Assembly: GCA_964602525.1 (NCBI GenBank)
Contig: CAZRSA010000029.1
Span: 1 to 24,810, forward strand
Direction: 5' to 3'
DNA length: 24,810 nt
Origin: Lentisalinibacter sp964602525
Lineage (GTDB): Bacteria > Pseudomonadota > Gammaproteobacteria > Steroidobacterales > Woeseiaceae
The notes below the pieces were generated by a model. The model did not search any database. It was not told the DNA's origin and was given only the letters and a program-made list of their open reading frames with translations. Of this stretch, positions 21,693 through 24,810 are shown piece after piece. Both the position numbers and the translations under genes were made by a program. How positions within the stretch are numbered: position 1 is the stretch's first letter; each line of letters begins with the position of its first letter.

Positions 21693-21938
21693 ATGGCCAA
21701 GGGCCAGTCTTTGCAAGATCCGTTTCTTAACATCCTGCGCAGGGAAAAGGTGCCGGTCTCCATATACCTGGTCAACGGCATCAAGCTGCAGGGACAGATC
21801 GATTCGTTCGATCAGTTTGTCGTTTTGCTGAAGAACAGTGTCAATCAGATGGTGTACAAGCACGCCATCTCGACGGTGGTGCCGTCGCGCAACGTCCGTC
21901 TCCCGGCTGCCGACGAAGGCGGGGATGACGCCGACTGA
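21693..21938 (+). CDS. hfq: RNA chaperone Hfq
   Basis: An 81-residue Sm-like protein that forms a hexameric ring and pairs small RNAs with mRNAs. Residues MAKGQSLQDPFLNILRREKVPVSIYLVNGIKLQG carry the proximal-face Q8/Q-x-x-D-P-F and Sm1 elements (quoted in parts: GQSLQDPFLN, IYLVNGIKLQG). FDQFVVLLKN and the Sm2 YKHAISTVVPSR follow. The C-terminal tail is short and acidic (AADEGGDDAD), much shorter than in E. coli. AAGGAG lies 7 nt before the ATG, one of the best ribosome sites in the window, which fixes this start. Confidence 0.98.
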   Translation: MAKGQSLQDPFLNILRREKVPVSIYLVNGIKLQGQIDSFDQFVVLLKNSVNQMVYKHAISTVVPSRNVRLPAADEGGDDAD

Positions 21939-21970
21939 GCGGAGCAGCACGTTCTCCCCGGAGGTTCCTC

Positions 21971-23296
21971 TTGTTTGAGCGCCCGAAGAGCGGCGAGCGT
22001 GCGATTCTGGTCAATATTGAGTTCGGCGCCGCGCCGGACCCGGAGGAGTGCCAGGAACTGACGGAGCTGGCGCTCTCTGCCGGTGCCGAGGTGCTGGCGA
22101 GCGTCGACGTGTCCCGTCGTTCCCCGGAGCCCCGCTATCTGATCGGCAGCGGCAAGGTCGGCGAGCTTGCCGAGCGTGTCGCAGAGGAGTGCGCGGAACT
22201 GGTCATCTTCGGCCGCGACCTCTCGCCGAGTCAGGAACGCAATCTGGAGAGCCGGCTGCGCTGCCGCGTGCTCGACCGCACCGGCCTCATTTTGGACATC
22301 TTTGCCCAGCGCGCCCGCTCCCACGAAGGCAAGCTGCAGGTGGAGCTGGCCCAGTTGCGCCACATCGCCACCCGGCTGGTCCGGGGCTGGACCCACCTCG
22401 AGCGCCAGAAGGGCGGCATCGGCCTGCGCGGGCCGGGCGAAACCCAGCTCGAGACCGACCGCCGGCTGATCCAAGACCGCATCCGCCGTATCCGGGCCCG
22501 CCTGGAGAAGGTGGACAGCCAGCGCGAACTCGGCCGGCGCAACCGCCTGCGCGGAGAGGTACCGACGGTGGCGCTGGTCGGCTATACGAATGCCGGCAAG
22601 TCCACTCTGTTCAACGGCCTGACCGAGGCCCGCGTGTACGCCGCGGATCAGCTGTTCGCCACCCTGGACCCGACGCTCAGGCGCCTGGAGCTGCCCGACG
22701 CCAACGAGGTGGTGCTGGCGGACACGGTGGGTTTCGTGCGCGATCTGCCCCACGAGCTGGTCGCCGCGTTCCGCTCGACCCTGAAGGAGACCCGGGACGC
22801 CAGCCTGATCCTGCACGTGATCGACGCCAGCGACCCCCAGCGCCTGCAGCGCATCCGCCAGGTGAACGAGGTACTGGAGCAGATCGGCGCGCGGGAGGTG
22901 CCCCAGCTCAGGGTGTACAATAAGGTTGATATTCTCGGGCGCCGGCCGCGGCTGGAGTCCGACGACGATGGTGATCCACGCGGCGTCTGGCTCTCCGCCC
23001 GCACGGGCGAAGGGCTGGATCTGTTGCTGGAGGCTCTCCGGATGAAGTTCCGTGCCCGCCGGGTGACCGGCAGGCTGCGGCTTGCGCCCTCGGAGGGCAG
23101 GCAGCGCTCCGTACTGTATGGTGCGGGTGCCGTGGTGCAGGACCAGCCCGCCGAGGACGGCGGGTGGTGGCTGGAGCTGGACATGGATGCGACAGATTTC
23201 GCCCGGTTCTGCGCCCATGAGAATATCGCCCGGGACCGCCTCGAGCCGTACCGTCAGGACGGCCGGGCGGGCGTCGAACAACGCGCGGCGTCGTGA
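21971..23296 (+). CDS. hflX: Ribosome-associated GTPase HflX
   Basis: A 441-residue GTPase that splits stalled ribosomes, notably under heat stress. The N-terminal HflX domain (about 1-195) contains YLIGSGKVGEL, VIFGRDLSPSQERNLE, RTGLILDIFAQRA, and GGIGLRGPGETQLETDRR. The G domain begins about 198 with G1 GYTNAGKST (204-212), G3 DTVGF and G4 NKVD. The C-terminal extension ends without extra domains. TTG at 21971 is supported by GGAGG 6 nt upstream and by the canonical MFERP N-terminus. It follows hfq after 32 nt and precedes hflK after 26 nt. Confidence 0.96.
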   Translation: MFERPKSGERAILVNIEFGAAPDPEECQELTELALSAGAEVLASVDVSRRSPEPRYLIGSGKVGELAERVAEECAELVIFGRDLSPSQERNLESRLRCRVLDRTGLILDIFAQRARSHEGKLQVELAQLRHIATRLVRGWTHLERQKGGIGLRGPGETQLETDRRLIQDRIRRIRARLEKVDSQRELGRRNRLRGEVPTVALVGYTNAGKSTLFNGLTEARVYAADQLFATLDPTLRRLELPDANEVVLADTVGFVRDLPHELVAAFRSTLKETRDASLILHVIDASDPQRLQRIRQVNEVLEQIGAREVPQLRVYNKVDILGRRPRLESDDDGDPRGVWLSARTGEGLDLLLEALRMKFRARRVTGRLRLAPSEGRQRSVLYGAGAVVQDQPAEDGGWWLELDMDATDFARFCAHENIARDRLEPYRQDGRAGVEQRAAS

Positions 23297-23322
23297 CGCC
23301 GGCAGAGGATTGAACGAAGCAC

Positions 23323-24468
23323 ATGGCCTGGAACGAATCTGGTAAGGGCGACGATCCCAAGGACCCCTGGGGTGGTAGGGATCAGGGCCCGGCCGACCTG
23401 GACAAGATCATCCGCGACTGGCAGCGCCGGCTGCGAGCTGCCTTCGGCGGCAAGGGCGGCGGCGGCGGTGGCCCGGCCGGCAGCAACACCGGCATTGCCA
23501 TCATTGTCGTACTGGCGCTGGTGGCCTGGGGCCTCACGGGACTGTACCGTGTCGACGAGGCCGAGCGCGGCCTTGTGCTCCGCTTCGGCGACTATCAGGC
23601 GACGACCATGCCGGGGCTGCACTGGCATATCCCGTATCCCGTCGAGTCGGTGGAGAAGGTGAATGTCGGCGCGGTCAGCCGCTTCGAGCAGACCTCCCAG
23701 ATGCTCACCGGCGACGAGAACTTCGTGCTGGTGGACCTGGCCGTCCAGTACCGCAGGACCGACCCGATCGCCTTCCGGTTCAATGTGCGAAATGCCGACG
23801 AGACGCTGGACGAGGTGAGCGAGAGCGCCATCCGCGAGGTCGTCGGCAAGAGCACGCTGGACGAGATCCTGCTCGAGAACCAGGCGGAGATCGCTGACCG
23901 GACCCAGGAACTCATTCAGCGCACGCTCGACATGTATGAAGCAGGAATCAGCGTGATCTCCGTAAACCTGCAGAAGGTACAGTTTCCCAACCGGGTGAGG
24001 GATGCCGTGCAGGATGCGGTCAAGGCGCGCGAGGACAAGGAGCGCCTGCGTCTGGAGGCAGAAGCCTACACTAACGACATCATCCCGCGGGCCCGTGGTC
24101 AGGCCGCGCGCATGCGCGAGGATGCCCTTGCCTACAGAGACCGGCTGATCGCCAACGCGGAAGGTGAGGCGGCCCGCTTCGAGCTGCTGCTGGCGGAATA
24201 TCAGGCGGCGCCCGAGGTTACCCGGGAGCGCCTCTACATCGAATCCATCGAGGACGTCCTGCAGCGTTCCAGCAAGATTCTGCTGGACGCGGAGGGCAGC
24301 GGTAACCTGCTGTATCTGCCGATCGACAAACTCCTGCAACGCCAGGGACGCGGCGCCGAAGGCGACAGCGGTTCCGAGGGAGGGTCGAGCACGAACCCGT
24401 TGCCGCAGATGCAAGAGCAAAGTGATCCCAGAAACCGGGACGACGCACGCGCCAGGAGGACCCGCTGA
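23323..24468 (+). CDS. hflK: FtsH protease regulator HflK
   Basis: A 381-residue SPFH/prohibitin membrane protein that with HflC forms the cage around FtsH and controls its access to membrane substrates. The N-terminus is a soluble MAWNESGKGDDPKDPWGG with a Gly run (about 42-50). A single membrane segment (IAIIVVLALVAWGL, 58-71) is followed by the SPFH domain, starting YRVDEAERGLVLRFGDY. A long helical stretch rich in Ala, Glu and Arg (about 210-300) leads to a polar C-terminal tail. The ATG at 23323 is unambiguous. The stop overlaps the hflC start by 1 nt (TGATG). Confidence 0.97.
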   Translation: MAWNESGKGDDPKDPWGGRDQGPADLDKIIRDWQRRLRAAFGGKGGGGGGPAGSNTGIAIIVVLALVAWGLTGLYRVDEAERGLVLRFGDYQATTMPGLHWHIPYPVESVEKVNVGAVSRFEQTSQMLTGDENFVLVDLAVQYRRTDPIAFRFNVRNADETLDEVSESAIREVVGKSTLDEILLENQAEIADRTQELIQRTLDMYEAGISVISVNLQKVQFPNRVRDAVQDAVKAREDKERLRLEAEAYTNDIIPRARGQAARMREDALAYRDRLIANAEGEAARFELLLAEYQAAPEVTRERLYIESIEDVLQRSSKILLDAEGSGNLLYLPIDKLLQRQGRGAEGDSGSEGGSSTNPLPQMQEQSDPRNRDDARARRTR

Positions 24469-24810
24469 TGAGTAACGCCCGTTTCATCGCCGTCATCGTC
24501 CTCGGTCTGGCACTGGTAGTCCTCGGCCTTTCGGTCTTCACCGTCGACGAACGCGAGTATGCGCTCAAGTTCCGATTCGGCGAGGTCATCGCTTCCGACT
24601 ACGAGCCTGGCCTGCATCTCAAAATGCCGATCGTCAACAACGTCCGGAAGTTCCCGCGGCAGATCCTGACGCTGAACAATCCGCCGGAGGAAGTGATTAC
24701 CGCAGAGAAGAAGTCCGTGTTCGTGGACTTCTTCCTGAAGTGGCGCATCCGGGATCCGAGGGAATACTACGTATCCACGGGCGGCAACGAGGTGATCGCC
24801 ACGGGTCGGC
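24468..24810 (+). CDS. hflC: FtsH protease regulator HflC, N-terminal part (runs off the window)
   Basis: The first 114 codons are present. One membrane segment (FIAVIVLGLALVVLGLSVF, residues 6-24) is followed by the SPFH domain, with VDEREYALKFRFGEVI, PGLHLKMPIVNNVRKF and VFVDFFLKWRI. This is the classic HflC N-terminus. AGGAGG lies 8 nt before ATG at 24468, and the start overlaps the hflK stop by one base. HflC joins HflK in the FtsH-associated complex on the periplasmic side of the inner membrane. Confidence 0.97.
   Translation, partial: MSNARFIAVIVLGLALVVLGLSVFTVDEREYALKFRFGEVIASDYEPGLHLKMPIVNNVRKFPRQILTLNNPPEEVITAEKKSVFVDFFLKWRIRDPREYYVSTGGNEVIATGR

Noticed and set aside
20099..23281. 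Two large minus-strand open frames opposite mutL, miaA, hfq and hflX
   Set aside because: They cover several genuine genes on the other strand, follow their third-position bias, and show no motif.

Overview
The window is housekeeping chromosome from a high-GC gammaproteobacterium. The gene order valS–holC–pepA / lptF–lptG, the set folK–deoxynucleoside kinase–panB–panC, and the classic tsaE–amiB–mutL–miaA–hfq–hflX–hflK–hflC cluster are gammaproteobacterial hallmarks. The strong G/C third-position bias and the protein style fit a Chromatiales / Ectothiorhodospiraceae-like organism. That taxonomic placement is inference from gene order and composition, not from a search.

Layout. (1) 1–2489, minus strand: pepA, holC, a small uncharacterised protein, then the first 33 codons of valS. 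(2) 2712–4864, plus strand: lptF–lptG, the inner-membrane permease pair of the lipopolysaccharide exporter. (3) 4872–7747, minus strand: tRNA-Glu(CTC), an NTP/NDP-exchange-type transporter, a Tat-exported aldo/keto reductase and an RDD membrane protein; the three protein genes overlap by 4 nt at each junction. (4) 7826–12164, plus strand: pcnB, folK, a deoxynucleoside kinase, panB and panC, mostly with 4-nt overlaps. (5) 12169–15283, minus strand: queG, a PPK2 polyphosphate kinase and a cNMP-fold/GGDEF protein. (6) 15337–24810, plus strand: nnr, tsaE, amiB, mutL, miaA, hfq, hflX, hflK and the start of hflC.

Themes. The plus-strand right half covers NAD(P)H repair, tRNA modification (t6A by TsaE, i6A by MiaA; queuosine by QueG on the other strand), cell-wall hydrolysis, mismatch repair, RNA chaperoning, ribosome rescue and membrane proteolysis control. 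Many starts are GTG or TTG and overlap the upstream stop, so translational coupling is widespread. pcnB has no ATG available, and the small gene between holC and valS seems to start at ATC.

I found no mobile element, CRISPR array, phage gene or clear intrinsic terminator, and no clear sign of a new multi-gene system. The least ordinary parts are the tRNA-Glu/transporter/exported-reductase/RDD unit, the cNMP-fold GGDEF protein lacking the usual phosphate-binding arginine, the probable non-canonical start codons, and a MutL nuclease-motif variant. The only non-coding stretches over 100 nt are 2490–2711, 7561–7671, 13189–13311, 17289–17391 and 21563–21692; each is described below or within the neighbouring gene entries.
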